Shown: positions 1-10,376, numbered from the stretch's first letter. The stretch: 64,000 bases of DNA from Gordonia jinhuaensis (GCF_014639795.1 NZ_BMGC01000010.1:79744-143743), one strand, 5' to 3'. Numbers and translations are program-made. The notes: generated by a model from the sequence alone, not told the origin.

Positions 1-394
1 CCGACGGGATGGGGATGGCCACCCCCGCCGAGTGCACAGCGGCCGCCGACGGGTCGGCATGGACCACATCAGCCCGGTCGCGCAGCACCAGCACGATGGC
101 ACGCCGGATGGAGATCGCGGTGAGGGGCTCGTAGGTGGCATTGAGCAGCAGCACCCGATGTTTGCCCCACAGCGACGAGCCCGATGTCGCGGGCACCGGC
201 GCGGCGGCGAGTGTCGCCGCGGCGACCGGGTGATCGGCCGCGGCGTGACCGAATGCGCCAGGACCCGAATCGGACAGTCCGGACTGTCTGTGCCCGTCGG
301 CATGCGTGATCACGGCGGCCCCGGTGGGCCGGATCTTCGGTGCGGCCGACGATCGTTGCACGTCACGGGCCCGCTGCGTCCTGGATCGCGTCAT
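1..394 (-). CDS. HNH endonuclease family protein, N-terminal part (cut by window edge)
   Basis: Partial gene: the ATG is at 394-392 on the minus strand and the reading frame stays open to base 1, so about 131 N-terminal residues are visible. A good ribosome binding site (GGGAGGA) sits five bases before the ATG. After a low-complexity N-terminus of about 75 residues the protein reads HRVLLLNATYEPLTAISI and then RRAIVLVLRDRADVVHAD, the conserved opening of the actinobacterial HNH endonucleases of the Rv2469c type. The HNH motif itself would lie outside the window. The gene is divergent from glbO, as in M. tuberculosis (Rv2469c/Rv2470). Family assignment comes from memory of the motif; nuclease activity is not shown by the visible part. 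Confidence 0.8.
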   Translation of the reverse strand, partial: MTRSRTQRARDVQRSSAAPKIRPTGAAVITHADGHRQSGLSDSGPGAFGHAAADHPVAAATLAAAPVPATSGSSLWGKHRVLLLNATYEPLTAISIRRAIVLVLRDRADVVHADPSAAAVHSAGVAIPIPS

Positions 395-560
395 CGATTC
401 CTCCCGATGCAGACGGACACCAGTTGACCACGGAAACGTGTCGAATGCACTCGGAAAATGCCGAACCGACAAGTCGATTGTGTGAACACTCGTCAGCCCT
501 TCGGCCCCTCGGACACGCCGCGACAGCGACACCCGCGCCCGCCGGAGGACAATAGGAGAC

Positions 561-1004
561 GTGAGCGACACACACGACACCGCGACCGGTTCTCCGCGAC
601 CGGAGTCCGCCGGCACGACGCCCCAGACGTTCTACGACTCCGTCGGCGGTGAGCAGACGTTCGTCGATCTCGTCCACCGCTTCTATCAGGAGGTGGCCGC
701 CGACGAGATCCTGCGCCCGATGTACCCCGAGGAGGATCTGGGTCCGGCCGAACGCCGCCTGCGCATGTTCCTGGAGCAGTACTGGGGCGGGCCCCGCACC
801 TACTCCGAGGAGCGAGGCCACCCCCGGTTGCGGATGCGCCATCACCAGTTCCACATCGGTCCGATCGAACGCGATGCGTGGCTGCGGTGCATGCACACCG
901 CGATCGCGTCGATCGATGCGACTCGGCTCGACGACGAACACCGCGAGATGCTGACCCGTTACGTCGAGATGGCGGCCGATTCGCTGGTCAACGCACCCTT
1001 CTGA
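561..1004 (+). CDS. glbO: group II truncated hemoglobin (trHbO)
   Basis: 147 residues, GTG start preceded by AGGAGA. Truncated 2-on-2 hemoglobin of group II, which binds O2 and other diatomic ligands at a haem and is tied to respiration or peroxide/NO chemistry in mycobacteria. The globin region starts at about residue 20 ([20 protein letters not shown]), with the distal-pocket Tyr in RFYQEV, the FLEQYWGGP signature and the proximal-His segment [11 protein letters not shown]. Position next to the HNH gene and upstream of the alpha-glucosidase matches M. tuberculosis Rv2470. The first 18 residues are a Ser/Thr/Pro-rich extension that is absent from shorter homologues, so a later start cannot be excluded. 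Confidence 0.95.
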   Translation: MSDTHDTATGSPRPESAGTTPQTFYDSVGGEQTFVDLVHRFYQEVAADEILRPMYPEEDLGPAERRLRMFLEQYWGGPRTYSEERGHPRLRMRHHQFHIGPIERDAWLRCMHTAIASIDATRLDDEHREMLTRYVEMAADSLVNAPF

Positions 1005-1018
1005 GCACCGATCCGGTT

Positions 1019-1069
1019 ACTGATGGCTCCTGACCACTGATGGCTTCTGACCACTGATGGCTGGGGCCC
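1019..1069 (+). repeat. 17-bp tandem repeat, three copies
   Basis: Units of ACTGATGGCT(C/T)CTGACC start at 1019, 1036 and 1053, the third diverging after ACTGATGGCT. They lie in the short gap between glbO and the alcohol dehydrogenase gene. There is no coding potential of note. Confidence 0.8.
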
Positions 1070-1115
1070 GACACGTTCCTCACCCTCGTGAGGAGTCGAC
1101 CTCCACCGAGGACGG

Positions 1116-2174
1116 ATGACAATCACGATGACGACAACCCCGATGACCGCAACTCAGATGACCGCGTGGACGGTCACCACACCCGGCCCGATCCACGGCA
1201 GCGGCCCGAACGGCGATTCGCCGCTGGCGCGTGTCGACAAGCCGGTCCCCTCACCCGGCGCCGGCGAGGTGCTCATCGAGGTTTCCGCATGCGGGGTGTG
1301 CCGTACCGACCTGCACGTCTGCGAAGGCGATCTACCCGTCCACCGGGCCCACGTCACACCCGGCCATGAGGTGGTCGGGGCGGTGGTCGCCTGCGGTGAG
1401 GGCGTCGACATCGCGCTGGGGACGCGGGTGGGTGTCGCGTGGCTGCGCCACACCTGCGGAGTCTGCCGCTACTGCCTGCGCGGCGACGAGAACCTCTGCC
1501 CGTCGTCGCGCTACACCGGCTGGGATGCCGACGGCGGCTACGCCGAGTACACGGTGGCGCCCGCCGACTACGTCTACGTCTACGTCCTTCCCGAGGGCTT
1601 CACCGACGACATGGCACCGCTGCTGTGCGCAGGCATCATCGGCTACCGCTCGCTCAAGCGCGCCGAACTCCCGCCGCAGGGCCGGCTCGGTCTGTACGGT
1701 TTCGGCGGCAGCGCCCACCTGTGCGCCCAGGTCGCGCTGGCCGCCGGCGCCGAGGTTCACGTGTTCACCCGTGGCGACGACGCGCGCCGGCTCGCCCGCG
1801 ATCTCGGCGCCGCCTCGGTGAACGGCGCCTACGACCCCTCCCCGGTGCCGTTGGACTCGGCGATTCTCTTCGCACCGGCAGGCGATCTCGTACCGGTGTG
1901 CATGACCGCGCTGGATCGGGGCGGGACGTTGGCCATCGCGGGCATCCACCTCAGCGACATCCCGTCGCTGAACTATCAGGACCACCTGTTCCAGGAACGC
2001 CAGATCCGCAGCGTCACCGCCAACACCCGCGCCGACGGACGCGAATTCCTGGAGCTTGCCGTGCGGGAGAGGATCTCGGTGACCTCCCACCACTACCCAC
2101 TGGCACGTGCCGATGCGGCGTTGCGCGATCTGTCCGATGGGGTCTTCGACGGTGCCGCGGTTCTCTACACCTGA
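1116..2174 (+). CDS. zinc-dependent alcohol dehydrogenase
   Basis: 352 residues from the first ATG; in-frame ATGs at 1131, 1143 and 1155 make the true start uncertain, and the conserved domain begins only at about residue 20. Medium-chain zinc alcohol dehydrogenase of the AdhA/AdhP type, oxidising alcohols to aldehydes with NAD(P). Visible signatures: CGVCRTDLH with the catalytic zinc Cys, GHEVVG, the structural zinc cluster [15 protein letters not shown], and the Rossmann segment [15 protein letters not shown], where the last Gly of GxGxxG is Ala. Residues 148-153 read YVYVYV, encoded by a small direct repeat. The gene sits between glbO and the alpha-glucosidase, where M. tuberculosis has none, so it looks like a local insertion. 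Substrate unknown. Confidence 0.9.
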   Translation: MTITMTTTPMTATQMTAWTVTTPGPIHGSGPNGDSPLARVDKPVPSPGAGEVLIEVSACGVCRTDLHVCEGDLPVHRAHVTPGHEVVGAVVACGEGVDIALGTRVGVAWLRHTCGVCRYCLRGDENLCPSSRYTGWDADGGYAEYTVAPADYVYVYVLPEGFTDDMAPLLCAGIIGYRSLKRAELPPQGRLGLYGFGGSAHLCAQVALAAGAEVHVFTRGDDARRLARDLGAASVNGAYDPSPVPLDSAILFAPAGDLVPVCMTALDRGGTLAIAGIHLSDIPSLNYQDHLFQERQIRSVTANTRADGREFLELAVRERISVTSHHYPLARADAALRDLSDGVFDGAAVLYT

Positions 2175-2244
2175 CCGGCGAACGCACCCCGACCCTGGCG
2201 CGCCCTGGCCCGCGGGTATGACTCCCCACCCGCCATCCGGCACA

Positions 2245-3921
2245 ATGTCGGTGGTGAGTGAGTCCTACGAAGACCGCACCGTCACCGAATCGGCATCCGC
2301 GGAGTCTCCCGCCTCGGTGGCACCGGACCAGTGGTGGAAGGACGCCGTCTTCTACCAGATCTACCCACGATCGTTCTCCGATGCCTCGGGTGACGGGGTC
2401 GGCGACATCGACGGGATCATCGACCGCCTGGGGTATCTCGAACTCCTCGGGATCGATGCTCTCTGGCTGTCACCGGTGATGCGGTCACCGATGGCCGATC
2501 ACGGTTATGACGTGTCCGATCCCCGCGATGTCGACCCGCTGTTCGGCGGCATCGACGCACTCGACCGTCTCATCGGCCAGACGCATTCACGCGGGATCAA
2601 GGTCACGATGGACCTCGTCCCCAACCACACCAGCGACCAGCACCCCTGGTTCGTCGAAGCGCTGGCGTCGGCGCCGGGGAGCCCCGCCCGCGAGCGCTAC
2701 ATCTTCCGCGATGGCAAGGGACCCGATGGCGACGAACCGCCGAACAACTGGCCGAGCATCTTCGGCGGACCTGCGTGGAAGCGCGTCACCGAGGCCGACG
2801 GCAGTCCCGGCCAGTGGTATCTGCACATCTTCGCACCCGAACAGCCCGACCTGAACTGGGACAACCCCGAGGTGTTCGACGACCTGGAGAAGACCCTGCG
2901 CTTCTGGCTCGAACGCGGCGTGGACGGCTTCCGCATCGACGTGGCACACGGGATGGAAAAGCCCGCAGACCTCCCCGACATGGACATCTCCGGGGTCACG
3001 CTGCTGGAGAATTCCGATGACGACCCCCGGTTCAACAATCCCGGCGTTCACGAGATCCACCGCAAGATCCGCGCGGTGATGGACGATTACCCCGATGCGA
3101 TGACCGTCGGCGAGCTCTGGGTCGACGACAACGACCGGTTCGCCGAGTACATCCGTCCCGACGAGTTGCATCTGGGCTTCAACTTCCGCCTGGTGAAGAC
3201 TGCCTTCGATGCCGAGGCCATCGAGACCGCCATCACCGAATCGCTGGCCGCGGTGGCGAACGTCGGCGGCACACCCACGTGGACGCTGTCCAACCACGAT
3301 GTCGACCGCGAGGTCACCCGCTACTCCGAGGAGCCCGGCGATGCCGACCCGACGACTGCGGCGAACCGACTGGGGCTGGCCCGTGCTCGCGCGATGATCT
3401 TGGTGGAACTGGCGTTGCCGGGCGTCGCGTTCATCTACAACGGTGCCGAACTCGGTCTGCCCAACGTCGACCTTCCCGACGAGGCACTTCAGGATCCCAC
3501 CTGGGAACGGTCCGGTCACACCGAACGCGGCCGCGACGGATGCCGCGTGCCGCTGCCCTGGGAGGGCGAGGCACCGCCGTTCGAGTTCAGTACCAACCCG
3601 CACACCTGGCTCCCGATCCCGGCCGTGTGGGAATCCATCACCGCAGAGAAGCAGCTCGAAGATCTCGACTCGACCTTCTCGCTGTATCGGGCGGCCATCG
3701 AGATGCGTAAGACGCGAACCGAATTCGCCGGCGACAAAGTGGAATGGTACGGCGCGCCCGAAGGATGTCTGGCCTTTCGACGCGACGTGGGCAAGCTGGT
3801 CTGCGCACTCAACACCACCGACGCACCGGTACCGCTGCCACCGGGTGAGGTGATCTTGTCCAGCACACCGCTCACCGAGGACGGTCAGCTACCCGCCAAC
3901 AGTGCTGCCTGGCTGGTCTGA
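2245..3921 (+). CDS. aglA: alpha-glucosidase, GH13 family
   Basis: 558 residues from ATG 2245, chosen because longer versions run back into the alcohol dehydrogenase gene and GH13 homology starts at QWWKDAVFYQIYPRSF (about residue 28). Hydrolyses alpha-glucosidic bonds of maltose or trehalose-like oligosaccharides in the cytoplasm. All four GH13 regions are present: DLVPNHTS, GFRIDVAHG with the nucleophile Asp, TVGELWV with the acid/base Glu, and LSNHDVDR. There is no signal peptide. M. tuberculosis Rv2471 (aglA) holds the same place next to glbO. GTG codons at 2251 and 2254 are alternative starts. The exact sugar cannot be read from sequence. Confidence 0.92.
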   Translation: MSVVSESYEDRTVTESASAESPASVAPDQWWKDAVFYQIYPRSFSDASGDGVGDIDGIIDRLGYLELLGIDALWLSPVMRSPMADHGYDVSDPRDVDPLFGGIDALDRLIGQTHSRGIKVTMDLVPNHTSDQHPWFVEALASAPGSPARERYIFRDGKGPDGDEPPNNWPSIFGGPAWKRVTEADGSPGQWYLHIFAPEQPDLNWDNPEVFDDLEKTLRFWLERGVDGFRIDVAHGMEKPADLPDMDISGVTLLENSDDDPRFNNPGVHEIHRKIRAVMDDYPDAMTVGELWVDDNDRFAEYIRPDELHLGFNFRLVKTAFDAEAIETAITESLAAVANVGGTPTWTLSNHDVDREVTRYSEEPGDADPTTAANRLGLARARAMILVELALPGVAFIYNGAELGLPNVDLPDEALQDPTWERSGHTERGRDGCRVPLPWEGEAPPFEFSTNPHTWLPIPAVWESITAEKQLEDLDSTFSLYRAAIEMRKTRTEFAGDKVEWYGAPEGCLAFRRDVGKLVCALNTTDAPVPLPPGEVILSSTPLTEDGQLPANSAAWLV

Positions 3922-3999
3922 CTCCGCTGCCGGGCTTCGTGACTGCCGGTCGTCGAATGAGTCCGATCGGGATCTGGGTGAGCTCCTCGCGCAGCGCGG

Positions 4000-4719
4000 T
4001 CAGACGACGTCGAGGCTCAGGCCCGCGGTCCGTCGGAAGAACACCGAGCCGTACCGCGCGTCGATACGGCCCCAGCTTCCGGCAACCCGCACCCGCACCG
4101 GCTCGTCCTCGCCGACCAGCTGCAGGTCACTGACCTCGGTCACCTCACCGCCACCGGTGTCGCGGACGAATCCCATTGCCGCGAGCGCGAACAACGCACG
4201 CATCGGTATCTCCACGACCTCGCCGGCGGAGGCCTCGTCATGCACCGAGAGCACAGGCTGGTCGAGCAGTGCCGCGGCAGGACCGTGCCCGCTGTTCTCC
4301 TCACGTGCCAGCACCGCACCCTCGCGCGCCAATCGCAGCACCGTGCGCGCCGGCAGATCATCGACATGGGTGAAGGTGCCCGTACCCGTCCCACCGCGCG
4401 GCGGCAGCGCGCCCGGCCAGGCGCTGTCGAACGGGAAGCCCGGGTCGACCTGTGCGGAGTGCAGTTGCTGAGCCGACCGCACCGCGTCGGCGAGCGTCGC
4501 CGAGTCACATACGAGATCGTCGACGTCGAGGCGCGCGGCGATCACCCGCGAGACGAGGACATCGAAACCTGTTGTCCCCCAGAGTTCTACGTGATCGACG
4601 TCACGTCGACGCAACCGCGTCACCGCATTGTCGGCGATCCGCAGGGTGCGGGAGACAAAGGCCAGCGCATCCGCGCGGTCGCGGGCGTCGGGGATCACGA
4701 ACCCCGCCGCGCCGATCAC
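4000..4719 (-). CDS. conserved hypothetical protein, Rv2474c type
   Basis: 239 residues, ATG start. No catalytic motif that I recognise. The C-terminal line VRVRVAGSWGRIDARYGSVFFRR and the position downstream of the thioesterase gene match the uncharacterised M. tuberculosis protein Rv2474c. It starts 34 bases after the thioesterase stop and is probably the last gene of the minus-strand ssb/ettA/gdh/thioesterase run. It converges with aglA across a 78-bp gap. No signal peptide or membrane segment is visible. Function unknown. Confidence 0.8.
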   Translation of the reverse strand: MIGAAGFVIPDARDRADALAFVSRTLRIADNAVTRLRRRDVDHVELWGTTGFDVLVSRVIAARLDVDDLVCDSATLADAVRSAQQLHSAQVDPGFPFDSAWPGALPPRGGTGTGTFTHVDDLPARTVLRLAREGAVLAREENSGHGPAAALLDQPVLSVHDEASAGEVVEIPMRALFALAAMGFVRDTGGGEVTEVSDLQLVGEDEPVRVRVAGSWGRIDARYGSVFFRRTAGLSLDVV

Positions 4720-4753
4720 CGGCGTCGCCCGTCCGGATCCGCCCGGGAATCAC

Positions 4754-5302
4754 TCACGACGCGTCGGTCCGTAGGAACAGCCGAAGGTAGTCCTTCTCGG
4801 CATCGGTGAGCCGGCGCAGACGCTGGCTGTCGATGTCGAAGGCCACCAGCTGCGTCGAGGCCACGACCGCGGGTTTGGCGGCCGGATCGCCGCCGCGCGG
4901 GCGAACCTCGTAACCCACGGTGAAGTCCACCGCGCGGATCCGCTGGACGAACATCGTGACCACGATCGGCCCTTCGTCGTGGCGGATCTGGCCCTGGTAC
5001 TTCACATGCAGGTCGGCCACCACACATCCGTTGCGCAGTCCGACGGTGGGCCGCTCGTCGTAGAACAGCCACGGGATACGCGCCTCCTCCAGAAGGGTGA
5101 CCATGCGTGCGTGGTTGATGTGGGCGAACACATCCATATCCGACCACCGGACCGGAACCCGCACCACGAATCCGGCATCGGTGACCTCGCCGCTTTCGGA
5201 GATCACCTGGAGTGACTCGTCGGCATGTGCCGCACCGGCCCCCTTGGATTTCCCATCGTGTGATGCCACGCCGTTCGACACAGTCGCACTCTCCTGTTCC
5301 AT
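4754..5302 (-). CDS. acyl-CoA thioesterase, hotdog fold (4HBT family)
   Basis: 182 residues from ATG 5302. The frame is open further upstream, but that would overlap the 3' end of gdh, and homology begins only at about residue 45 (FVVRVPVRWSDMDVFAHINH). This segment is the 4-hydroxybenzoyl-CoA-thioesterase signature, with the catalytic Asp in DMDVFAHINH. The expected reaction is hydrolysis of an acyl-CoA to acid and CoA. It is the downstream neighbour of gdh, as Rv2475c is in M. tuberculosis. The ribosome binding site before 5302 is poor, so ATG 5317 or a later GTG remains possible. Substrate not deducible. Confidence 0.88.
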   Translation of the reverse strand: MEQESATVSNGVASHDGKSKGAGAAHADESLQVISESGEVTDAGFVVRVPVRWSDMDVFAHINHARMVTLLEEARIPWLFYDERPTVGLRNGCVVADLHVKYQGQIRHDEGPIVVTMFVQRIRAVDFTVGYEVRPRGGDPAAKPAVVASTQLVAFDIDSQRLRRLTDAEKDYLRLFLRTDAS

Positions 5303-5394
5303 GACGCGACACCGCATCCGCGGTGTCGCCCGATATCGACGTCCGAGGGCCGGTCCCGACTCCGGCGACCTCAGGCCGGGGACGCCCCGATGCG

Positions 5395-8300
5395 CTATAA
5401 CCGCACCATGCTCCGCAGCTGTCGCACCGCCACCGACAGCGTCGCGAGGTCGTAGGTTCCGGCCTCCTCGATGGCGGCGAGCATCGACTCCGCACGGGTG
5501 AGCCGGGCGGCCTGATGTGCCTTCCACTCCGAGATCTTGTCCGCTGCAGGTTCACCGAGTTCGGAGTTCTCGATCACCTCCAGGCACAGGCTGCGGGTGA
5601 GCCCCTGCAGATCGTCTCGGAGGGCGAGCCGAGCGAGCGAATGCCACCGATCCCCGCGCGGCAGGTCCGAGATCGCCAACAACAGCCGCTCGATACCGAA
5701 ATCGTCGAGGATGGCGAAATACAGTGCGGCGACCTCGTCCTCGGGACGGTCGGAGATCTCGGCGACGTCGACGATGTCGAGCAGACAGAATCTGTTGAGC
5801 GACATCGCGACAGTGGCCGCGACGGTCACCGGTACGCCGCCGTCGACGTAGCTGTCGGTGAGCCGGGTCACCTCGGCTGCCGAGGACGGCCCCAACCAGT
5901 CGGGCAACGACGCCGACATCCGCGCGATGCTCGCACCGTAGCGCGTGATCTCGGCGGCGATCGCGATCGGTTGAGGACGATTGGCCAGCACCCATCTGGA
6001 GGCGCGGAACAGCAGCCGCCGCACGAATGTGGTCATTTCGTCGATCGCGTCGATACCCACCGTCGGGTCGTCGATGAGCGCATCGACGCGACCCATCACC
6101 TCGGCCAGCCCGAACACCTCGCTGACCACGACGAATGCGCGGGCTGCGTCGGCACCGGTGGTGCCGGTCGCCTCGGAGAGGCGGAAGACGTGGGTGATCC
6201 CGGCGCGGTCGACCACGTCGTTGACCAGTCCGGTCGCCACGATCTGCCTGCGCAGCGGGTGTGCGGCGATGCCGTCGGCGAATCGCTCGCGCAGTTGGGG
6301 CGGGAAGTAGTCGACCAATCGCGGCACGAACACATCGCTGTCGGGTAGGTCACCGGCCAGCAGATCCGATTTCAGCAACAGCTTCACATGCGCCATGACG
6401 GTGGCCAGTTCGGGTGAGGTGAGCCCGACCCGTCCGGTCTGCTGACCCCGCCGTGCCAGTCCAGACGCGGACGGGAGTGCTTCGAGCTCCAGATCGACTC
6501 CACGCGCTGACAATTCGTCGAGCAGACGCTGATAGACGAGTTCGGTGGCGGCGGCCGACTCCCGCGCGACTCCGAGTTCGGTGTTCTGCGAGACGTTGTC
6601 GGCCAAGACCAGCTCGCCGACCTCATCGGTCATCGATTCCAGCAGCGGCACCCTCGACTCGAGGGCGAGGTTGCCCGCGGACACCTGTCCGTCGAGCAAG
6701 ATCTTGATGTTCACCTCGTGGTCGGAGCAGTCCACCCCGGCCGAGTTGTCGAGTGCATCGGTGTTGATGCGACCACCGCTCAGGTCGAACTCGACCCGCC
6801 CAACCTCGGTGACACCGAGATTGCCACCCTCCCCGATCACCCTGGCGCGCACCGTGGATGCGTTCACGCGGATCGAGTCATTGGCCTTGTCGCCGACGTG
6901 CTCATCGGATTCATCCGAGGCTTTGATGTAGGTGCCGATTCCACCGTTCCACAGCAGATCCACCGGCGCGGTGAGAATCGCGCGGATCAGCTCCGGCGGC
7001 GACAGCTCGGCGGTCTCCTCGGCGATTCCGAGCGCTGCACGCATCTGCGGGCTCACCGGGATCGACTTGCGCTCGCGCGACCAGACACCACCGCCGTCGC
7101 TGATCAACTCGGTCGAGTAGTCCGCCCACGACGACCGGGGCAGCTCGAAGAGTCTGCGCCGCTCGGTATACGAGGTCGCCGCATCCGGAGTGGGATCGAC
7201 GAACACGTGGCGATGGTCGAATGCGGCGATCAGCCTGATGTGCGGCGAGCACAGCATGCCGTTGCCGAACACATCGCCGCTCATGTCCCCGATCCCGGCC
7301 ACCGTGAAATCGGTGGTGCCGATGTCGATGCCGAGTTCGCGGAAGTGGCGTTTCACCGACTCCCATGCACCGCGGGCGGTGATACCCATGGCCTTGTGGT
7401 CGTAGCCGGCCGAACCGCCGGATGCGAATGCGTCATGCAGCCAGAACGAATGGTGTTGCGCCACATCGTTGGCGATGTCGGGGAAGCTCGCGGTCCCCTT
7501 GTCCGCGGCAACCACGAGGTAGGTGTCGTCCTCGTCGCGACGGACGATGCCCCGCGCCGGGAGAACCTCACCGGTGGTGGTGTCGAGGTTGTCGGTGAGT
7601 GCGAGCAGTGCGGCGATGAACTCGCGATAACAGGCGACACCGGAGGCGCGCACGGCAGACGGGTCAGCGTCGGCGCGTGGAGGCTCTTTCACCACGAAAC
7701 CGCCCTTGGCACCCATCGGGACGATCACCGCGTTCTTGACCGCCTGGGCTTTCACCAATCCGAGGACCTCGGTGCGGTAGTCGTCGCGCCGATCCGACCA
7801 ACGCAGGCCGCCGCGGGCCACCGCGCCGAAGCGCAGGTGGACGCCTTCGACCCGCGGGGAGTACACGAAGATCTCGTGTAGCGGCCGCGGCTCGGGCACC
7901 AGCGCGATCTCACGGGGACGCAGCTTGAATGCCAGTGCGCTCGGCGGCGCCGTGGGGTCGTCGGCCCACGCGCGGCCCTCACTCATCTCGTGGGTGTAGA
8001 AGTTGGTCCGCGAGGTGGCTTCGATCGCCGCGGCGAAGGCCGACACCACCCGGTCGGCGTCGAGGCTCAGGATCTCACCGATCAGGCCGCGCAGATCCTC
8101 CATCGCCTTCGCGCGCCGATCGGCATCGGCACGGGCTGGGTCGAATGACGCCGCGAACACCTCGACGAGCGCGCGGGTGACCTCGACGTGCGCACCCAGC
8201 ACGGTCGCGACATGCTGTGTGCTGTAGGCGAATCCGCATAGTCGCAAATAGCGGGCGTAGCCGCGCAGCATGACGACCTCTCGCCATCCCAGCCCGGCCT

Positions 8301-10326
8301 TGACCACCAGCTCGTTGAACCTGTCGACCTCGCTGTCACCGTCCCAGATTCGGGTGAACGCCTCGGTGAACCGCTCGCTCAGCGAGTCCGCAGCCGCCGG
8401 GTAGCTTTCGACTCCCGGTGCCACTCGGATGCCGAATTCGTAGATCCAACACGGCTTTCCGTCCGATCGGGTCAGTGCGAACGGTCGCTCGTCGAGGACC
8501 TCGACGCCGAGACTCTGCAGGACGGGCAGCACATCGGTGAGACTCGCGGTGCGATCGCAGAGATACAGGTCCAGCCGCCACTGGGCGGTGTCGGTGGAAT
8601 CGGGATGTGGATGCCCGACAGACAGGCCACCCGGCGCCAGCGAGTCGAGCGTCGCGAGATCCGACAGCGCCTGCTCGGGGTGGCGCACGTCGCGGTACTC
8701 GTCGGAGGCGGTCGCGACCAGATACGCCACCGCGTCGGCCGACGGCGGATTCGGGGCGGCCGCAGCCGCCTCATAGAGCAGATCTCCCCACGACCGCGAT
8801 GCCGCAGCGAGCCTGCTCTGCAGCCGACGTGCGAGGTCACCGCCGTCGGCGAATGAGCCCAGCTCTCCGATACGCTCCTTCGGGACCGACATCGTCACGT
8901 ACAGCAGGGCATGCGCGGCATCGCTCACCCGAGCGGTGTACTCCAGATCGTGGCCGCCGAGCTCGTCGAGCAGCAGATCCTGCATCCGGGTGCGCAACGC
9001 GGTGGTGTATCGATCACCGGGCAGATACACCAGTGCCGTGACCACCTCTGCCGCCGCGTCGGCTCCGAGGAACAGTCTCAGGTCGCGGGTCGGCGCCGCC
9101 TCGATCACCGACATCAGACGACCCGCCAGCACCGCCGGCGACGCGTGAATCGTCTCGGTGCGCGGATACCCTTGGGCGAGTTCGATCATCGCGTGCCCGG
9201 TGTAGGAGTCCGGCGACACGCCCGCCACGTGCAGAGCCTCGCGCACCCGCGCACCGAGGATCGGAATGCCCAGGACGTTCTCGTGCAGCGCGGTGGACGT
9301 CATGGTGCCCAGGAACAGCTGCTCGGCGACCAGCACACCGTCAGAACCGAATTCGGGAACACAGATGAGCACGGGATAGCGGGTCCGCAGGATCAGTGTG
9401 GGCAGGTGTATCCGACGAAATGTCGGGATTCGGCTGGCCTCATGACCATCGGGCACGGCATCGAAGGCGCGGGCGGTGTCGGGGTGCCGCCACAGTCCCA
9501 ATCCCTCCGACAGGCCCAAGCCCTCCGATACGTCCAAGCCCTCCGACAGGCTCCCGCCAACCTCGCGACGCACCGCACCCAGGAACAGGAAGTGTGCGTC
9601 GCGCAGCCAGGTCAGGAACTCGACCCAGTCCTCGTCGATCCCCTGCTGGTGATCGATCGCCGGGGAGTCCGGGGTATTCGTCCGCACCAGCCGGTCGGTG
9701 ACGGTGCGCAGCCGGTCGACCAGTCTCGGTGCGTCGTCATGGATGTCATCGATCGTCGAGACCACACCACGGATGGCGTCGGCGAGGTCGGCCTCCGACG
9801 GCGCATCGACACCCGCCTGGCCCTCGATGCTGATCCACGATTCAGCGGCGCATGCGGAGTCGGCGGACGGCTCGACGTCGCCGCCGACGTCGACGATCGT
9901 TCCTGCGGAGTCGCGACATACCATCACCACCGGGTGCTGGACGACGCGCACGGCGATCCCGGCGCGGCGCACCGCGCCCGTGACGCCCTCCACCAGCTGA
10001 GGCATATCCGCCGTGGCGACGGCGACCACGACGCGGCCGTAACCGACGGCGTCGACGTCGACGACCACGTCGCCGGGCGACCGCACGGCCACCACCTCGG
10101 CGAACCGCTCGATGCGCCGTCTGGCGAGGGTGCTCTGCATCGGCGCGCCCTGACCGGCTGCGGGATCGACGGATTCCGAACTGGTCGGCGCACCATCGAA
10201 AACCGCGGCCACGCGGGCGAGCACAGCGTCGGGCCCCGACAGCGCGCCCGCGCTCACGGACTCGCCGTTGTCCCTGCCGCCGCGCGCGTCGGCAGCGGAG
10301 TCGCGATCACTCGTCGAGCGTGTCAC
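5395..10326 (-). CDS. gdh: NAD-specific glutamate dehydrogenase, large (L_180-type) class
   Basis: 1,643 residues from GTG 10326, with GGGGTG upstream; the frame is open upstream into ettA, so that extension was rejected. It catalyses the NAD-dependent oxidative deamination of glutamate to 2-oxoglutarate. The catalytic core lies at about residues 850-1200, with GGLRWSDRRDDYRTEVLGLV and KNAVIVPMGAKGGFVVK (substrate-binding Lys) and the later VIGEGGNLGVTEVGRVEF nucleotide-binding segment. The long N-terminal ACT-like regulatory part and C-terminal helical part are typical of this class; the M. tuberculosis homologue Rv2476c is about 1,624 residues. In the N-terminal third, three repeats of SEGL(D/G)(V/L) are encoded by an 18-bp tandem repeat (9493-9546). 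A strong hairpin separates the gene from ettA upstream. Confidence 0.93.
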   Translation of the reverse strand: MTRSTSDRDSAADARGGRDNGESVSAGALSGPDAVLARVAAVFDGAPTSSESVDPAAGQGAPMQSTLARRRIERFAEVVAVRSPGDVVVDVDAVGYGRVVVAVATADMPQLVEGVTGAVRRAGIAVRVVQHPVVMVCRDSAGTIVDVGGDVEPSADSACAAESWISIEGQAGVDAPSEADLADAIRGVVSTIDDIHDDAPRLVDRLRTVTDRLVRTNTPDSPAIDHQQGIDEDWVEFLTWLRDAHFLFLGAVRREVGGSLSEGLDVSEGLGLSEGLGLWRHPDTARAFDAVPDGHEASRIPTFRRIHLPTLILRTRYPVLICVPEFGSDGVLVAEQLFLGTMTSTALHENVLGIPILGARVREALHVAGVSPDSYTGHAMIELAQGYPRTETIHASPAVLAGRLMSVIEAAPTRDLRLFLGADAAAEVVTALVYLPGDRYTTALRTRMQDLLLDELGGHDLEYTARVSDAAHALLYVTMSVPKERIGELGSFADGGDLARRLQSRLAAASRSWGDLLYEAAAAAPNPPSADAVAYLVATASDEYRDVRHPEQALSDLATLDSLAPGGLSVGHPHPDSTDTAQWRLDLYLCDRTASLTDVLPVLQSLGVEVLDERPFALTRSDGKPCWIYEFGIRVAPGVESYPAAADSLSERFTEAFTRIWDGDSEVDRFNELVVKAGLGWREVVMLRGYARYLRLCGFAYSTQHVATVLGAHVEVTRALVEVFAASFDPARADADRRAKAMEDLRGLIGEILSLDADRVVSAFAAAIEATSRTNFYTHEMSEGRAWADDPTAPPSALAFKLRPREIALVPEPRPLHEIFVYSPRVEGVHLRFGAVARGGLRWSDRRDDYRTEVLGLVKAQAVKNAVIVPMGAKGGFVVKEPPRADADPSAVRASGVACYREFIAALLALTDNLDTTTGEVLPARGIVRRDEDDTYLVVAADKGTASFPDIANDVAQHHSFWLHDAFASGGSAGYDHKAMGITARGAWESVKRHFRELGIDIGTTDFTVAGIGDMSGDVFGNGMLCSPHIRLIAAFDHRHVFVDPTPDAATSYTERRRLFELPRSSWADYSTELISDGGGVWSRERKSIPVSPQMRAALGIAEETAELSPPELIRAILTAPVDLLWNGGIGTYIKASDESDEHVGDKANDSIRVNASTVRARVIGEGGNLGVTEVGRVEFDLSGGRINTDALDNSAGVDCSDHEVNIKILLDGQVSAGNLALESRVPLLESMTDEVGELVLADNVSQNTELGVARESAAATELVYQRLLDELSARGVDLELEALPSASGLARRGQQTGRVGLTSPELATVMAHVKLLLKSDLLAGDLPDSDVFVPRLVDYFPPQLRERFADGIAAHPLRRQIVATGLVNDVVDRAGITHVFRLSEATGTTGADAARAFVVVSEVFGLAEVMGRVDALIDDPTVGIDAIDEMTTFVRRLLFRASRWVLANRPQPIAIAAEITRYGASIARMSASLPDWLGPSSAAEVTRLTDSYVDGGVPVTVAATVAMSLNRFCLLDIVDVAEISDRPEDEVAALYFAILDDFGIERLLLAISDLPRGDRWHSLARLALRDDLQGLTRSLCLEVIENSELGEPAADKISEWKAHQAARLTRAESMLAAIEEAGTYDLATLSVAVRQLRSMVRL
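9493..9546 (-). repeat. in-frame 18-bp tandem repeat inside gdh
   Basis: Three 18-bp units at 9493-9510, 9511-9528 and 9529-9546, each ending in CCCTCCGA on the plus strand. On the coding strand they give three six-residue repeats of the SEGLGL kind. The unit length keeps the frame, so copy number changes would only lengthen or shorten a loop of the enzyme. Confidence 0.85.
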
Positions 10327-10376
10327 CTGCTGAACACCCCTTCGGGCATGATGAGCAAACCTGTTGTGGCACCGCC

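Noticed and set aside
363..941. Minus-strand frame across glbO
   Set aside because: It is antisense to a clear globin gene and has no homology of its own.
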